From contig JAEDFX010000001.1 in NCBI GenBank assembly GCA_016297805.1, positions 11,851 to 75,850 on the forward strand: a DNA stretch of 64,000 bases. Direction: 5' to 3'. Below are positions 53,827 through 62,230 of the stretch, piece after piece. The stretch is from Treponema sp. (GTDB lineage: Bacteria > Spirochaetota > Spirochaetia > Treponematales > Treponemataceae). The position numbers and the translations under genes are program-made. Each line of letters starts with the position of its first letter. The stretch's first letter is position 1. Below the pieces are notes generated by a model. That model was given only the letters and a program-made list of their open reading frames with translations. It made no database searches and was not told the origin of the DNA.

Positions 53827-54282
53827 CTATAATTCAAGTTCTTCGAGAGTTTCTTTATCTGCACCATCAAGTCCCTTTCTGTAATCTATTACACCCCAGA
53901 TACCTGTTGATTTATTCATAGGTACAGTAAGAATAACTCGCTTGAACTCTCCATTATCTTTTACAATGGTCATATACGAAGTACTATTCTTCTTAGAATT
54001 TCTGAACTTCAACTTTCTAGGATTATCAGGATTTCCTTTTGCCCATGCTTTAGGAATTACTGTAGTTCCAGTTCCAAATTTATTTTTCTGATAAACAATA
54101 GCATATCCATCTTTACCTTCTAAAATTTTAAGAATTGGAACATTCACATATGAAATATCTGTCCACTTTCCTTCTGTTCGCTCTGGAGCAAGGCTGGAAT
54201 TTTTACTTTCGCTGTTCTCTTCTGCAACAATAGACATTGTAAAGAGTGAAAATATTGCTAAAATCATCAATAATTTTTTCAT
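53827..54282 (-). CDS. small secreted protein, unknown function
   Basis: 151 residues with a signal peptide (MKKLLMILAIFSLFTMSIVA, cleaved before EENSE). The mature part is Lys- and Asn-rich with strand-forming stretches (KDGYAIVYQKNKFGTGTTVIP; FKRVILTVPMNKSTGIWGVIDY) and ends in acidic LEELEL. Family not recognised. It has its own terminator, and its upstream region is shared with a divergent lipoprotein gene, so it is probably monocistronic. Confidence 0.72.
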   Translation of the reverse strand: MKKLLMILAIFSLFTMSIVAEENSESKNSSLAPERTEGKWTDISYVNVPILKILEGKDGYAIVYQKNKFGTGTTVIPKAWAKGNPDNPRKLKFRNSKKNSTSYMTIVKDNGEFKRVILTVPMNKSTGIWGVIDYRKGLDGADKETLEELEL

Positions 54283-54444
54283 ATAATACTCCCTTAAATA
54301 AGTACATAAAACCTATTAAATCTTAAAAATTATAAACCGTTTAGATTAATTTAACAACTATTTTATACAGAGTTTTCTTTCATTCTATATGTAACAAATT
54401 CTATATTTACGTTATTATATAATTATACAAATAATGAGGTAGTT

Positions 54445-55266
54445 ATGAAAAAAAATATTTCAAAAATCTTTATTAGTTTTTCAATTTTAGCACTCTTCTG
54501 CACAGGCTGTGCTTCTACTCAGAAGAGTGATTCTATTTCTGGTGATGAATACGGTACTGCTGAACAGACTCAGGAATCTGATGAATTAGATACAGATTTT
54601 TCTTCTACAGATGAAAAGGGCACAAAAGCAAATAAAAAAGGCAAAAAAAAGAACGCACTGGAATCTTTTTTTACCTTCGGCAACAAGGATGATTTTATTT
54701 CAAATGATGTAACAGCAGTATTTACAAGAACAGTTACAGGTTCTATCAAACAGAAGAAAGCATCTATTATGATTAATCCAGAAAAACAGACAGCAGGTTT
54801 CGGTTCAACTTATATGTCTGCATATTACATTGTTCAACTGGATGCTGAATCAAGAGCAAAACTTGCAAAAGCCGTTGAATTATATTTGAACGATTTTGAA
54901 AACAAAAAACTGGATAGAAAAGATAGAAAATCTTATAAAAAATATGGTCAATTCAATATACATTTGGATTGGGGTACAATCAGTTCTTCAACACCTAATT
55001 TTGGAGACGGAACTGCTTATTTCGGATATGAATTTGAAAAAGGTTCTCCATACTTCTCAATTACCTGCTACCCTATGCACAATAAATATTGGGATATTGT
55101 AAATGAAGCAACTTCAGAACAATCTCTGCAGCTTAAATATTTCTTTACAAAAGCTCTTGCACAGGAACTCGTAGATTTTATTTCTGAAGAAAAGATTTCA
55201 TCCTTTTTTGAAGATTATGTAAGTGACACAATATTCACTCCAGCTGAACTTGATGATTATGAATAA
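54445..55266 (+). CDS. predicted lipoprotein, unknown function
   Basis: 273 residues. Lipoprotein signal: hydrophobic SILALF followed by CTGC, acylated Cys at residue 22. Next comes a low-complexity acidic/lysine stretch (about 28-75; GTKANKKGKKKNALES) and then a beta-rich domain with conserved-looking DLGTISSSTPNFGDGTAYFGYEF-type strands. A GAGGT site precedes the ATG. It is divergent from the small secreted protein and ends before a strong terminator. It resembles small domain-of-unknown-function spirochete lipoproteins, without closer assignment. Confidence 0.75.
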   Translation: MKKNISKIFISFSILALFCTGCASTQKSDSISGDEYGTAEQTQESDELDTDFSSTDEKGTKANKKGKKKNALESFFTFGNKDDFISNDVTAVFTRTVTGSIKQKKASIMINPEKQTAGFGSTYMSAYYIVQLDAESRAKLAKAVELYLNDFENKKLDRKDRKSYKKYGQFNIHLDWGTISSSTPNFGDGTAYFGYEFEKGSPYFSITCYPMHNKYWDIVNEATSEQSLQLKYFFTKALAQELVDFISEEKISSFFEDYVSDTIFTPAELDDYE

Positions 55267-55346
55267 TTGAAAATATAAAAATATTAATTTTGATTAACGC
55301 TTATAACTAAATTATTAATCTAAAAGAAACGGTAAAAATATTTTTT

Positions 55347-55392
55347 AAAAGATCCGAATTTATAACAAAAAATTATATTCGGATCTTTTTTT
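55347..55392 (+). terminator. strong intrinsic terminator
   Basis: Stem AAGATCCGAA/TTCGGATCTT, extended by TTATAA/TTATA pairing towards an A-rich loop, followed by seven T (55386-55392). It ends the lipoprotein transcript. Confidence 0.9.
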
Positions 55393-55423
55393 ATTTTTAT
55401 ATACCAGAAAAAATAGGTTAAAT

Positions 55424-55453
55424 AAAAAAAGAGACCATAAAAAGGCCTCTTTT
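55424..55453 (-). terminator. intrinsic terminator downstream of tRNA-Met
   Basis: On the minus strand AAAGAGGCC (55452..55444) pairs with GGTCTCTTT (55436..55428) with one mismatch, followed by a T run to 55424. It begins five bases after the tRNA 3' end. Confidence 0.85.
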
Positions 55454-55457
55454 TAGT

Positions 55458-55530
55458 TAGCGACCAATGGGATTGAACCATTGACATCACGGATATGAGC
55501 CGTGTGCTCTACCAACTGAGCTAGGTCGCC
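55458..55530 (-). tRNA. tRNA-Met (CAT)
   Basis: A 73-base cloverleaf on the minus strand: acceptor GGCGACC/GGTCGCT (G1-U72 wobble), D stem GCTC/GAGC, anticodon stem CACGG/CCGTG with loop CTCATAT (anticodon CAT), variable loop ATGTC, T stem AATGG/CCATT, discriminator A. CCA is not encoded. The lack of three G-C pairs at the base of the anticodon stem argues against initiator tRNA; an elongator Met is most likely, though a lysidine-type tRNA-Ile cannot be fully excluded. Confidence 0.93.
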
Positions 55531-55543
55531 GTTGAATGTATAT

Positions 55544-55573
55544 ATACTATCAAATATAGATTAAACTTGTCAA
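55544..55573 (-). promoter_or_regulatory. promoter of tRNA-Met
   Basis: On the minus strand a consensus TTGACA (55573..55568), 18-base spacer, TAGTAT (55549..55544), and then about 13 bases to the first base of the tRNA. Confidence 0.7.
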
Positions 55574-55670
55574 TAGGTAAATTTGTAAATTCGTAATTTT
55601 TTTTCGACTACCCCATAAAACGTCCGATATTAGTGCAATCTATATAGGACTTAACAGTCGAGGAGAAATT

Positions 55671-56603
55671 ATGAAAAGTAATGAACTTAATTTGGTTCCA
55701 GAAAAATTAGCAGCTGGAAAAATTACAAAAAAAGAAGCAGTAGATATTATCTGTGCTTACATAAATGAAAATTTTCCAGTATTCGGGCTTCATAAATACG
55801 ACGAGGATTTCAGAGAAGATGTTATTCTTTATTTTTTAGAAAGAGGATCTCACGTTTTAGATTCATACAACAAAAATACAGCAGATTTTTTTACTTTTCT
55901 TTACAGCAATATTATGAGCTATATCCAAACCAGAAAAAGAAGTTTAGCTAGAGAAAACTTAAAAGAAAAGCTAACTCTTTCTGAAACAATAAATAACATA
56001 GACGAAAAAGAATCTGCATATAACAGAATTAATTATAAAAAATTTGAACTGGCAAAAATACCATATTCCTATACCCCTATCACCGTTGAAAACCTCAGAA
56101 GAATTTTCGAACCAATCTCAAAAGATATGACTGATAAAAAAATATTAGTTTTAGCCATGAAGTCATCATTTTTTCTTTCAGATTCCATGATAAAAAAAAT
56201 CAGCGACCTCTATAACATTCAGGAAGAAGATATGTATAAGACAATTCAATATTGCAAAGAATCCATATCCAGAAGAACAGAAAAACATCAGTCTGCAATC
56301 GAGCACAGAAACTATGCTTATTATCATCATAAAAAGTATGAACAGGAGCTTAATTCTCTAAAATCAAACACAAAAAAATCAGGAAATATCTTTCAGATAG
56401 AAAAAAAATATTTAAAGCATTCTAAAAACTGGAAATTAATCAATGAGAAATTTGAAAAAGGATTTCTCTATCTACGTCCCACAAACAAAACAATTGCAGA
56501 TATTCTTGGTATATGTGAAAGACAGGTTTCTTACTACATTAATTGTGCAAAAAAAGAATGTGAGAAAAATAACATTGAACAAGAAATACAGAAAGATGAT
56601 TAA
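55671..56603 (+). CDS. divergent sigma-factor-like protein
   Basis: 310 residues, basic and helical, no signal peptide. The N-terminal 100 residues look like a sigma-70 region 2: DEDFREDVILYFLERG, then YNKNTADFFTFLYSNIMSYIQTRKRSL, which matches the 'Y..(x)..F.tfL...' pattern. The end (about 262-293; RPTNKTIADILGICERQVSYYINCAKKE) is a helix-turn-helix like region 4. Between them is a long insert with coiled-coil character. GAGGAG precedes the ATG. It lies upstream of rdgB and the flagellar locus, but is not the classical FliA by sequence. An alternative is a spirochete-specific DNA-binding protein without sigma activity. Confidence 0.65.
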   Translation: MKSNELNLVPEKLAAGKITKKEAVDIICAYINENFPVFGLHKYDEDFREDVILYFLERGSHVLDSYNKNTADFFTFLYSNIMSYIQTRKRSLARENLKEKLTLSETINNIDEKESAYNRINYKKFELAKIPYSYTPITVENLRRIFEPISKDMTDKKILVLAMKSSFFLSDSMIKKISDLYNIQEEDMYKTIQYCKESISRRTEKHQSAIEHRNYAYYHHKKYEQELNSLKSNTKKSGNIFQIEKKYLKHSKNWKLINEKFEKGFLYLRPTNKTIADILGICERQVSYYINCAKKECEKNNIEQEIQKDD

Positions 56604-56638
56604 TTGTTTTAGTTTTCTTAATTCATTATATTAGAAGA

Positions 56639-57292
56639 ATGAAAATATATTTAGCTACTGGAAACAAAAACAAGAAAAAAGAAATGTGCGAACTTTTATC
56701 AGAGCACACTATTTTAATACCTTCTGATGAAGGCATAGAATTTGATCCTGATGAAACAGGAACAACTTTTTATGAAAACAGCCTGATAAAAGCTCGTACT
56801 CTCTATGAATTAGTACACTGCCCTGTAATTGCAGATGATTCAGGAATTTGTGTAGATGCTTTAGGTGGAGCCCCAGGAATCTATTCCTCACGCTATGCAG
56901 GTCCTGATTTTATGCAGGGGAAACCAGATGGTTCAAAAATCTCACAGGATGAACAGAACCGATTTATCATTCAGCAGACCAATGAAGCAATTGCGAAAGG
57001 TTACCTGCCAAAAGGTGAATATCTTCATGGTGAACGTTCATGCCATTACACTTGTGCAATGGTAATGTACTGCGGACCAGACCGACTCTACGTTGCACAA
57101 GACACTTTTGAAGGTGCACTAATTGACGATATCAATAAACAGGCTGGAAACGGCGGATTCGGTTACGACCCAATTGTTTTCCTTCCAGAATATGGAAAGA
57201 CAGTTGCAGAAATCTCCGCTGATGAAAAAAATTCAATTTCTCACAGAGGAAAAGCAGTACGATCACTGAAAAGAATCATTGATTTAATGTAA
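56639..57292 (+). CDS. rdgB: XTP/dITP diphosphatase (RdgB/HAM1 family)
   Basis: Removes non-canonical purine nucleotides (ITP, XTP) from the pool. Opening LATGNKNKKKEMCELL, then GTTFYENSLIKARTLYEL, ADDSGICVDALGGAPGIYSSRYAG, and the late GGFGYDPIVFLPEYGKTVAEIS and SHRGKAVRSL are all family signatures. An insertion of about 20 residues lies near 95-125, giving 217 in total. A TATATT box (56627-56632) ends six bases before the ATG, without Shine-Dalgarno, suggesting a leaderless message. Confidence 0.95.
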   Translation: MKIYLATGNKNKKKEMCELLSEHTILIPSDEGIEFDPDETGTTFYENSLIKARTLYELVHCPVIADDSGICVDALGGAPGIYSSRYAGPDFMQGKPDGSKISQDEQNRFIIQQTNEAIAKGYLPKGEYLHGERSCHYTCAMVMYCGPDRLYVAQDTFEGALIDDINKQAGNGGFGYDPIVFLPEYGKTVAEISADEKNSISHRGKAVRSLKRIIDLM

Positions 57293-57321
57293 AAAAAATA
57301 AATATTTTTTGAATTTTTTAT

Positions 57322-57349
57322 TAAAGTTCTAACCTAAGTATTCCGATAA
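57322..57349 (+). promoter_or_regulatory. sigma-28 (FliA) promoter of the first flagellin gene
   Basis: TAAAGTTC (57322-57329), 12 bases, TCCGATAA (57342-57349) closely follows the flagellar consensus TAAAGTTT-N11-GCCGATAA. Transcription would start near 57357 and give a leader of about 150 bases before flaB. Confidence 0.85.
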
Positions 57350-57407
57350 AAATATTAGAAGTGTTATGACTGTAACGACTTCGTAGAAGCAGCGGTCAGA
57401 CTTTCTA

Positions 57408-57456
57408 GCAAAAATGTGTAGATGTAGCCTTGTAAACAACATTTACGCATTTTTGC
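57408..57456 (+). promoter_or_regulatory. long hairpin in the flagellin leader
   Basis: A 13-bp stem GCAAAAATGTGTA (57408-57420) with TACGCATTTTTGC (57444-57456), one G-U pair and otherwise perfect, closes a 23-base loop. No T run of terminator type follows. It stands just upstream of the smaller GGA hairpin. Confidence 0.7.
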
Positions 57457-57463
57457 ATTTTTC

Positions 57464-57485
57464 ACAGAAGAAAGGATTCTTCTGT
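57464..57485 (+). promoter_or_regulatory. probable CsrA-binding hairpin of flaB mRNA
   Basis: A perfect 9-bp stem ACAGAAGAA/TTCTTCTGT exposes the tetraloop AGGA. GGA in a hairpin loop is the hallmark of CsrA sites. Ten bases later the Shine-Dalgarno AAGGAGGA (57495-57502) offers a second GGA. The double-site layout is like the CsrA-controlled flagellin leader of Bacillus subtilis hag. Confidence 0.65.
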
Positions 57486-57507
57486 TTACATTCCAAGGAG
57501 GAATACT

Positions 57508-58368
57508 ATGGTTATCAACCACAACATGTCGGCAATGTTTGCCAATCGTCAGCTCGGAGTTACAGGTGTATCTTTAGAAAAAGATATGGCTAAACTTTCA
57601 TCAGGTATGAGAATCAATCGCGCAGGCGATGATGCTTCAGGACTTGCAGTATCTGAAAAGATGCGCAGCCAGATCCGCGGTTTGAATCAGGCTTCACAGA
57701 ATGCCGCTAATGGTATCAGTTTTATTCAGACAACTGAAGGATATCTTCAGGAAACAACTGACATCATGCAGCGTATTCGCGAACTTGCAGTTCAGTCATC
57801 AAACGGAATCTACTCTGAAGAAGATCGTATGCAGATTCAGGTTGAAATCTCAGCTTTGGTTTCAGAAGTTGATCGTGTAGCAAGCGCTGCTCAGTTCAAT
57901 GGCATGAATATGCTTACTGGCCGTTTCGCACAGCCAACTGGAGAAAATGTAGTAACAGCTTCTATGTGGTTCCACATTGGTGCTAACATGGATCAGCGTG
58001 TACAGGTATTTATCGGTACAATGTCTGCTACAGCTCTTGGTATTCGCGATATTGGAACAGAAGAAAAGATTTCTCTTGCCACACCGGAAGATGCCAACCG
58101 CGCAATCGGAACAGTAGATGAAGCATTGAAAAAGATCAACAAACAGCGTGCTGATCTCGGTGCTTACCAGAACCGTCTTGAAATGACTGTAAAAGGATTG
58201 GATATTGGAGCTGAAAATCTTCAGGCTTCAGAATCTCGCATCCGTGATACAGACATGGCTTCACAGATGGTTGAGTTCACAAAGAACTCTGTATTATCTC
58301 AGGCCGGAACAGCTATGCTTGCTCAGGCTAACTCTCAGTCTCAGAATGTATTGAGCTTATTGAGATAA
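57508..58368 (+). CDS. flaB: flagellin FlaB (core filament protein), first copy
   Basis: Periplasmic flagellar filament core protein of 286 residues. The conserved ends D0/D1 are complete: [38 protein letters not shown], and the C-terminus [21 protein letters not shown] ending NVLSLLR. The variable outer domains are lacking, as usual for spirochete FlaB. A sigma-28 promoter, a structured 150-base leader and AAGGAGGA precede it. It shares most of its N-terminal 150 residues with the second copy at 58746, so the pair arose by duplication. Confidence 0.97.
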   Translation: MVINHNMSAMFANRQLGVTGVSLEKDMAKLSSGMRINRAGDDASGLAVSEKMRSQIRGLNQASQNAANGISFIQTTEGYLQETTDIMQRIRELAVQSSNGIYSEEDRMQIQVEISALVSEVDRVASAAQFNGMNMLTGRFAQPTGENVVTASMWFHIGANMDQRVQVFIGTMSATALGIRDIGTEEKISLATPEDANRAIGTVDEALKKINKQRADLGAYQNRLEMTVKGLDIGAENLQASESRIRDTDMASQMVEFTKNSVLSQAGTAMLAQANSQSQNVLSLLR

Positions 58369-58401
58369 ACAGTTGTCTTTAGTCCGATAGTAAGATATAA
58401 T

Positions 58402-58435
58402 AAATTTTCGTGAGTTTAAGTGCTCACGAAAATTT
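58402..58435 (+). terminator. strong hairpin after first flagellin gene
   Basis: A perfect 13-bp stem AAATTTTCGTGAG/CTCACGAAAATTT with an 8-base loop (58415-58422). The T run (TGTTTTTTTC) begins only 11 bases later, so termination may be partial; the hairpin may also protect the abundant flagellin message. Confidence 0.7.
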
Positions 58436-58577
58436 ATTTCGCGGTGTTTTTTTCTTTTGCAAAAATCCTAAAACATCGTAAAATATTGTATTAGCTTTGT
58501 TATAGAAGTTTAATATTATATATATATGCTCATTTTCAGATGAGTATTGTTCTTTGAAATAGTGTACTTTATGTAAA

Positions 58578-58693
58578 TGCAGGTGGCAGCAAGAACAGTC
58601 AGTTTAACTCACACATTAATAGACTGACTATTCCTGCTGTATAGGTCTGAAACTAAGTTAGAGGCGCAGAACTAACCTAGCCTTTCACCTGCA
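58578..58693 (+). ncRNA. structured leader of the second flagellin gene (three-way junction)
   Basis: The outer stem TGCAGGTG/CACCTGCA (58578-58585 with 58686-58693) encloses two inner hairpins. Hairpin 1 pairs CAGCA, GAA and AGTCAGT (58587-58603) with ACTGACT, TTC and TGCTG (58623-58639), leaving two single A-C mismatches. Hairpin 2 pairs CTAAGTTAG (58653-58661) with CTAACCTAG (58672-58680) with one mismatch. It ends about 40 bases before the Shine-Dalgarno of flaB copy 2. No known riboswitch or RNA family is recognised. Confidence 0.6.
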
Positions 58694-58745
58694 GGACACA
58701 AATCATGATGATTAGTGTTTTTAAGTAAACATGGAGGGCACAACT

Positions 58746-59594
58746 ATGATTATTAATCACAATATGAGTTCTCTTTATGCTGATCGTGTATTGAACATTT
58801 CTAATGATTCAATCATGAAAAACATGGAGAAACTTTCTTCTGGTGAACGCATCAATCGCGCCGGAGACGATGCATCAGGACTTGCTGTATCAGAAAAAAT
58901 GCGCAGCCAGATCCGCGGTTTGAACCAGGCTTCTAAGAACATTCAGAATGGCGTTTCTTTCATTCAGACAACTGAAGGTTACTTGAATGAAACAACAGAT
59001 ATTCTTCAGCGTGTTCGTGAACTTGCAGTTCAGTCTGCTAACGGTATCTACAGCGATGAAGATCGTATGCAGATTCAGGTTGAAGTATCTCAGCTCGTTG
59101 CTGAAGTTGACCGCATTGCAAGTCAGGCTCAGTTCAACGGTATGAATATGTTAACTGGACGTTTCGCTGCAGAAGGCGATGCTGTAATGCAGTTCCAGAT
59201 TGGTGCTAACGTTGACCAGAGTACACGTGTATTCATCGGTACAATGACAGCTACAGCTCTTGGTCTCAAGGGTGCTCAGGGTGGCGATGAACAGATTTCT
59301 ATTTCTACACCTGACGAAGCAAATATGACTCTTGCTACTGTTGATGCTGCATTGACAAGTGTAACAAAACAGAGAGCAGATCTTGGTGCTTACCAGAACC
59401 GCTTCGAATTGGCATCAAAGGGTGTAAATATTGCTGCTGAAAATACTCAGGCTGCAGAATCTCGTATCCGCGATACAGATATGGCTTCTGAAATGGTTGA
59501 GTTTACAAAGAACCAGATTCTCACACAGGCTGGTACAGCAATGCTCGCACAGTCAAACTCACAGTCACAGACTGTTTTGTCTTTGTTGCAGTAG
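58746..59594 (+). CDS. flaB: flagellin FlaB (core filament protein), second copy
   Basis: 282-residue flagellin: [42 protein letters not shown], and the C-terminal [21 protein letters not shown] ending TVLSLLQ. The ATG at 58746 has GGAGGG eight bases upstream; an ATG five codons earlier overlaps that site and is rejected. It lacks an obvious sigma-28 promoter in the 377 bases after the first flagellin, where a structured leader lies. A terminator and flaG follow. Confidence 0.96.
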   Translation: MIINHNMSSLYADRVLNISNDSIMKNMEKLSSGERINRAGDDASGLAVSEKMRSQIRGLNQASKNIQNGVSFIQTTEGYLNETTDILQRVRELAVQSANGIYSDEDRMQIQVEVSQLVAEVDRIASQAQFNGMNMLTGRFAAEGDAVMQFQIGANVDQSTRVFIGTMTATALGLKGAQGGDEQISISTPDEANMTLATVDAALTSVTKQRADLGAYQNRFELASKGVNIAAENTQAAESRIRDTDMASEMVEFTKNQILTQAGTAMLAQSNSQSQTVLSLLQ

Positions 59595-59656
59595 AAGTAA
59601 ACTAAAATTAAAGAGATTTCTGGATGTCATCTTTTTAATTTTTTTTCAAAATGGAA

Positions 59657-59688
59657 GGAAGGGGTTGCGCCCCCCTTCCCTTTCTTTT
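59657..59688 (+). terminator. GC-rich terminator after second flagellin gene
   Basis: Perfect 8-bp stem GGAAGGGG (59657-59664) / CCCCTTCC (59672-59679) with a 7-base loop, then CTTTCTTTT. It is the most GC-rich short segment of the locus. The T run is broken by C, so some read-through into flaG is possible. Confidence 0.65.
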
Positions 59689-59725
59689 GAAACGATAGAA
59701 AATCGTTTCTTCAAGGAGGAGAACT

Positions 59726-60118
59726 ATGAATACAATACACAATTCAATGGTTCATGTGGCAATGGATGGCCAGACTCTTTACAACAATATTATTCGTAGC
59801 ACAACACAAGTTTCTGCAAAAAAACAGGAACCTGTTGTTCACCAATCCATAACTCCCACAGGAGCCCAGGTAGCACAAAATCTTGAAAAATCTTTGGCAG
59901 ATTTCAAACAAGATGTTCAGGAATTACAGAAAATGACTGAAATGGTTGCCGGAAATAAGCTTCAGTTTAATGTAAACAAAGAACTTGGCACTGTAGTAGT
60001 TTCAATTGTTGATTCATCTACAAATCAGGTTGTAAAACAAATTCCATCAGAGGATATGCTAAACTTAAAGCTTCGAATCAGAAAGGCTATTGGCTCAGTA
60101 TTTGACGAAGTAATATAA
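59726..60118 (+). CDS. flaG: FlaG family flagellar protein
   Basis: 130 residues. The C-terminal half carries the FlaG signature NKELGTVVVSIVDSSTNQVVKQIPSEDMLNLKLRI in shorter stretches, such as VVVSIVDSSTNQVVKQIP. The N-terminal half is helical. FlaG proteins sit between flagellin and fliD genes and influence filament length. AAGGAGGA precedes the ATG, and a small hairpin GAAACGAT/ATCGTTTC (59689-59709) lies directly before that site. fliD follows after 3 bp. Confidence 0.9.
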   Translation: MNTIHNSMVHVAMDGQTLYNNIIRSTTQVSAKKQEPVVHQSITPTGAQVAQNLEKSLADFKQDVQELQKMTEMVAGNKLQFNVNKELGTVVVSIVDSSTNQVVKQIPSEDMLNLKLRIRKAIGSVFDEVI

Positions 60119-60121
60119 TTT

Positions 60122-62188
60122 ATGGCCGGAATTAATATACCAGGCGTTACAGATCAGTATAAAACAAACGACACAGTTGAAAAACTGATGAAAGTTGAAC
60201 GAATTCCACTTACAAGGGAACAGAAACAACTTGAAACTTATAAAGCTGAAAAGGACGCCTGGAGAGACATTAATACAAAACTCGCTTCACTTAGAGACAG
60301 TACAAAAACTCTCTATTCATTTGAAAATCCTTTTAACAATAAATTAACAACATCAACAGAAGAATATGCAATAACAGCAGAGGCAAACCGTAGTGCAGGA
60401 ATACAATCATTTAAGGTAGATGTAATTCAACCAGCTTCTTCTGACAGATTTCTAACTCAAGAACTTGAAAATGATTTTAAAGTTCCTGCAGGAACTTATG
60501 TATATAAAGTTGGTGAAAAAAATCTGAATATGAACTGGAAAGGTGGTTCATTAAAAGATTTTTCCACAGCAATAAACAAACGTGGAAATGGCGTTATCAA
60601 ATCTTCAATCATCGGTGCCAGTAACGGAAAAAAATCTTTACTAATAGAGGCTATTCCTACTGGTAAAGAAAACCAACTTATATTCGAAAATGATGCTAAA
60701 ACATTTGCATTTGATTCAGGCATGATAGATAAAGTCCAACCATCTACAGAACAGTTTGGTCAGACCCAAAATGAAATAGCTCCAGTTCAGCCAATTGAAT
60801 ATGAAGAATCACCTCACCTTCCACCGTTATCATTAACAAAAACAAAATTAAATGAAGAAACTACATCTGTTACAGTAGAACCTAGAGGTGCGTACCAGAT
60901 TGAAATTCCTTCAAAAATCAAAGATAAAAGTAACCTGCACGTACAATTCACAATTAAAGCCACTGAGGTTACAGACATTACTCCTGAAATCAATAAATCT
61001 CTTATTCAGCCGGAAATTCCAGATGCAGGCTTTGCTGAATATTCAGGTATTGTGATTTCAAACATGAATTCTGACACAAATCTGAATCTTCCTGACATAC
61101 CACCTGAACCACTGGAACCAAACAACACTGACGCTGTTGTTTATGCAGTAATGTCAGACGGCACAGAAAAGCTTATTCAGACACCGGAACTGCTTACAGG
61201 TTCTCTTCAGGAAGTTGATGTAAATTTAAAGGAATACTCTGATATAAAAGCTATTGCAATCAGAAACAGAAGTACAGGTATAGAACTGGAAGTTTCAAAT
61301 TTTTCGGCTCTTGACCCTTCTACTGATCTTGGTTATGGTCCTAAAAATCCAATTTCCGTTGCTGATGATGCAATAATAAAATATGAAGGAATTACAATCA
61401 CACGTCCTTCTAATAAGATTGACGATGTAGTACCTGAAATAACACTAAACTTACATGACAAAACCGAAAAAACTGCAACCATATCAGTTCGTCCAGACAA
61501 GGATGCTTCCAAGGATGCAATTATCCAATTTGTGGGTCAGTATAATCAGGCAGTTGCTGAATTAAATATCCTGTCTCAAAATAAGAATGAAATTATTGAT
61601 GAATTGGATTATTTATCAAAAGAAGAAAAAGATGCAGAACGGGAAAAGTTAGGTATGTTTGCTACTGATTTTTCTCTAACCAGTATAAAATCTAACATGC
61701 AGTCCATAGTTTCTGCTGGCTACAACTTTTCAGATCAGGCAGAAATTACAATGCTTTCTCAAATTGGTATTGCAACAAACGCTGGTGGTTTTTCTGGAGG
61801 TTATTCACAGAGCAAGCTTCGTGGATATCTGGAAATTGATGAGAAAAAACTGGATTCTGCATTGGAAAATCATCTGGATGATATACGTCAGGTCTTTGGG
61901 TATGATTCGGATGGAGATCTGATTGTAGATTCAGGTATTGCTTATAAACTTGATAAACAGATTTCTGCCTATACACAGACAGGTGGAATTCTTGCAATGA
62001 AAACATCATCACTTGACTCAAAAATCAAAAGTTCAGAATCAAGAATTTCGAAACTTGAAACTCAGATGGACGCTAAAGAAGCTGAGCTTCGTAACAAATA
62101 CAGCCAGATGGAAGGTTCATTGAACAGTTTGGAAAGCCAGCAGAATTCTATTTCAAATTTTACAAGACAGAATCAAAGAAGTAATTAA
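60122..62188 (+). CDS. fliD: flagellar filament cap protein FliD (HAP2)
   Basis: 688 residues. Caps the filament tip and guides flagellin folding. The N-terminal FliD_N domain (MAGINIPGVTDQYKTNDTVEKLM, REQKQLETYKAEKDAWRDIN) and the C-terminal FliD_C helices (FNSMQ-type region replaced by KSNMQSIVSAGYNF; final coiled coil SRISKLETQMDAKEAELRNKY) are typical. The middle domains (about 215-430) are proline-rich and more diverged. It is longer than enterobacterial FliD (about 470) through this middle part. It is co-transcribed with flaG (3-bp gap). Confidence 0.93.
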   Translation: MAGINIPGVTDQYKTNDTVEKLMKVERIPLTREQKQLETYKAEKDAWRDINTKLASLRDSTKTLYSFENPFNNKLTTSTEEYAITAEANRSAGIQSFKVDVIQPASSDRFLTQELENDFKVPAGTYVYKVGEKNLNMNWKGGSLKDFSTAINKRGNGVIKSSIIGASNGKKSLLIEAIPTGKENQLIFENDAKTFAFDSGMIDKVQPSTEQFGQTQNEIAPVQPIEYEESPHLPPLSLTKTKLNEETTSVTVEPRGAYQIEIPSKIKDKSNLHVQFTIKATEVTDITPEINKSLIQPEIPDAGFAEYSGIVISNMNSDTNLNLPDIPPEPLEPNNTDAVVYAVMSDGTEKLIQTPELLTGSLQEVDVNLKEYSDIKAIAIRNRSTGIELEVSNFSALDPSTDLGYGPKNPISVADDAIIKYEGITITRPSNKIDDVVPEITLNLHDKTEKTATISVRPDKDASKDAIIQFVGQYNQAVAELNILSQNKNEIIDELDYLSKEEKDAEREKLGMFATDFSLTSIKSNMQSIVSAGYNFSDQAEITMLSQIGIATNAGGFSGGYSQSKLRGYLEIDEKKLDSALENHLDDIRQVFGYDSDGDLIVDSGIAYKLDKQISAYTQTGGILAMKTSSLDSKIKSSESRISKLETQMDAKEAELRNKYSQMEGSLNSLESQQNSISNFTRQNQRSN

Positions 62189-62230
62189 TATCATTCAAAA
62201 ATAATCCGATAATTGTATAAGAGGTATATT

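Noticed and set aside
58366..58390. Second sigma-28 promoter (TAAACAGT ... TCCGATAG) for flaB copy 2
   Set aside because: Spacing is about two to three bases too short and it precedes a strong hairpin that would probably stop transcription.
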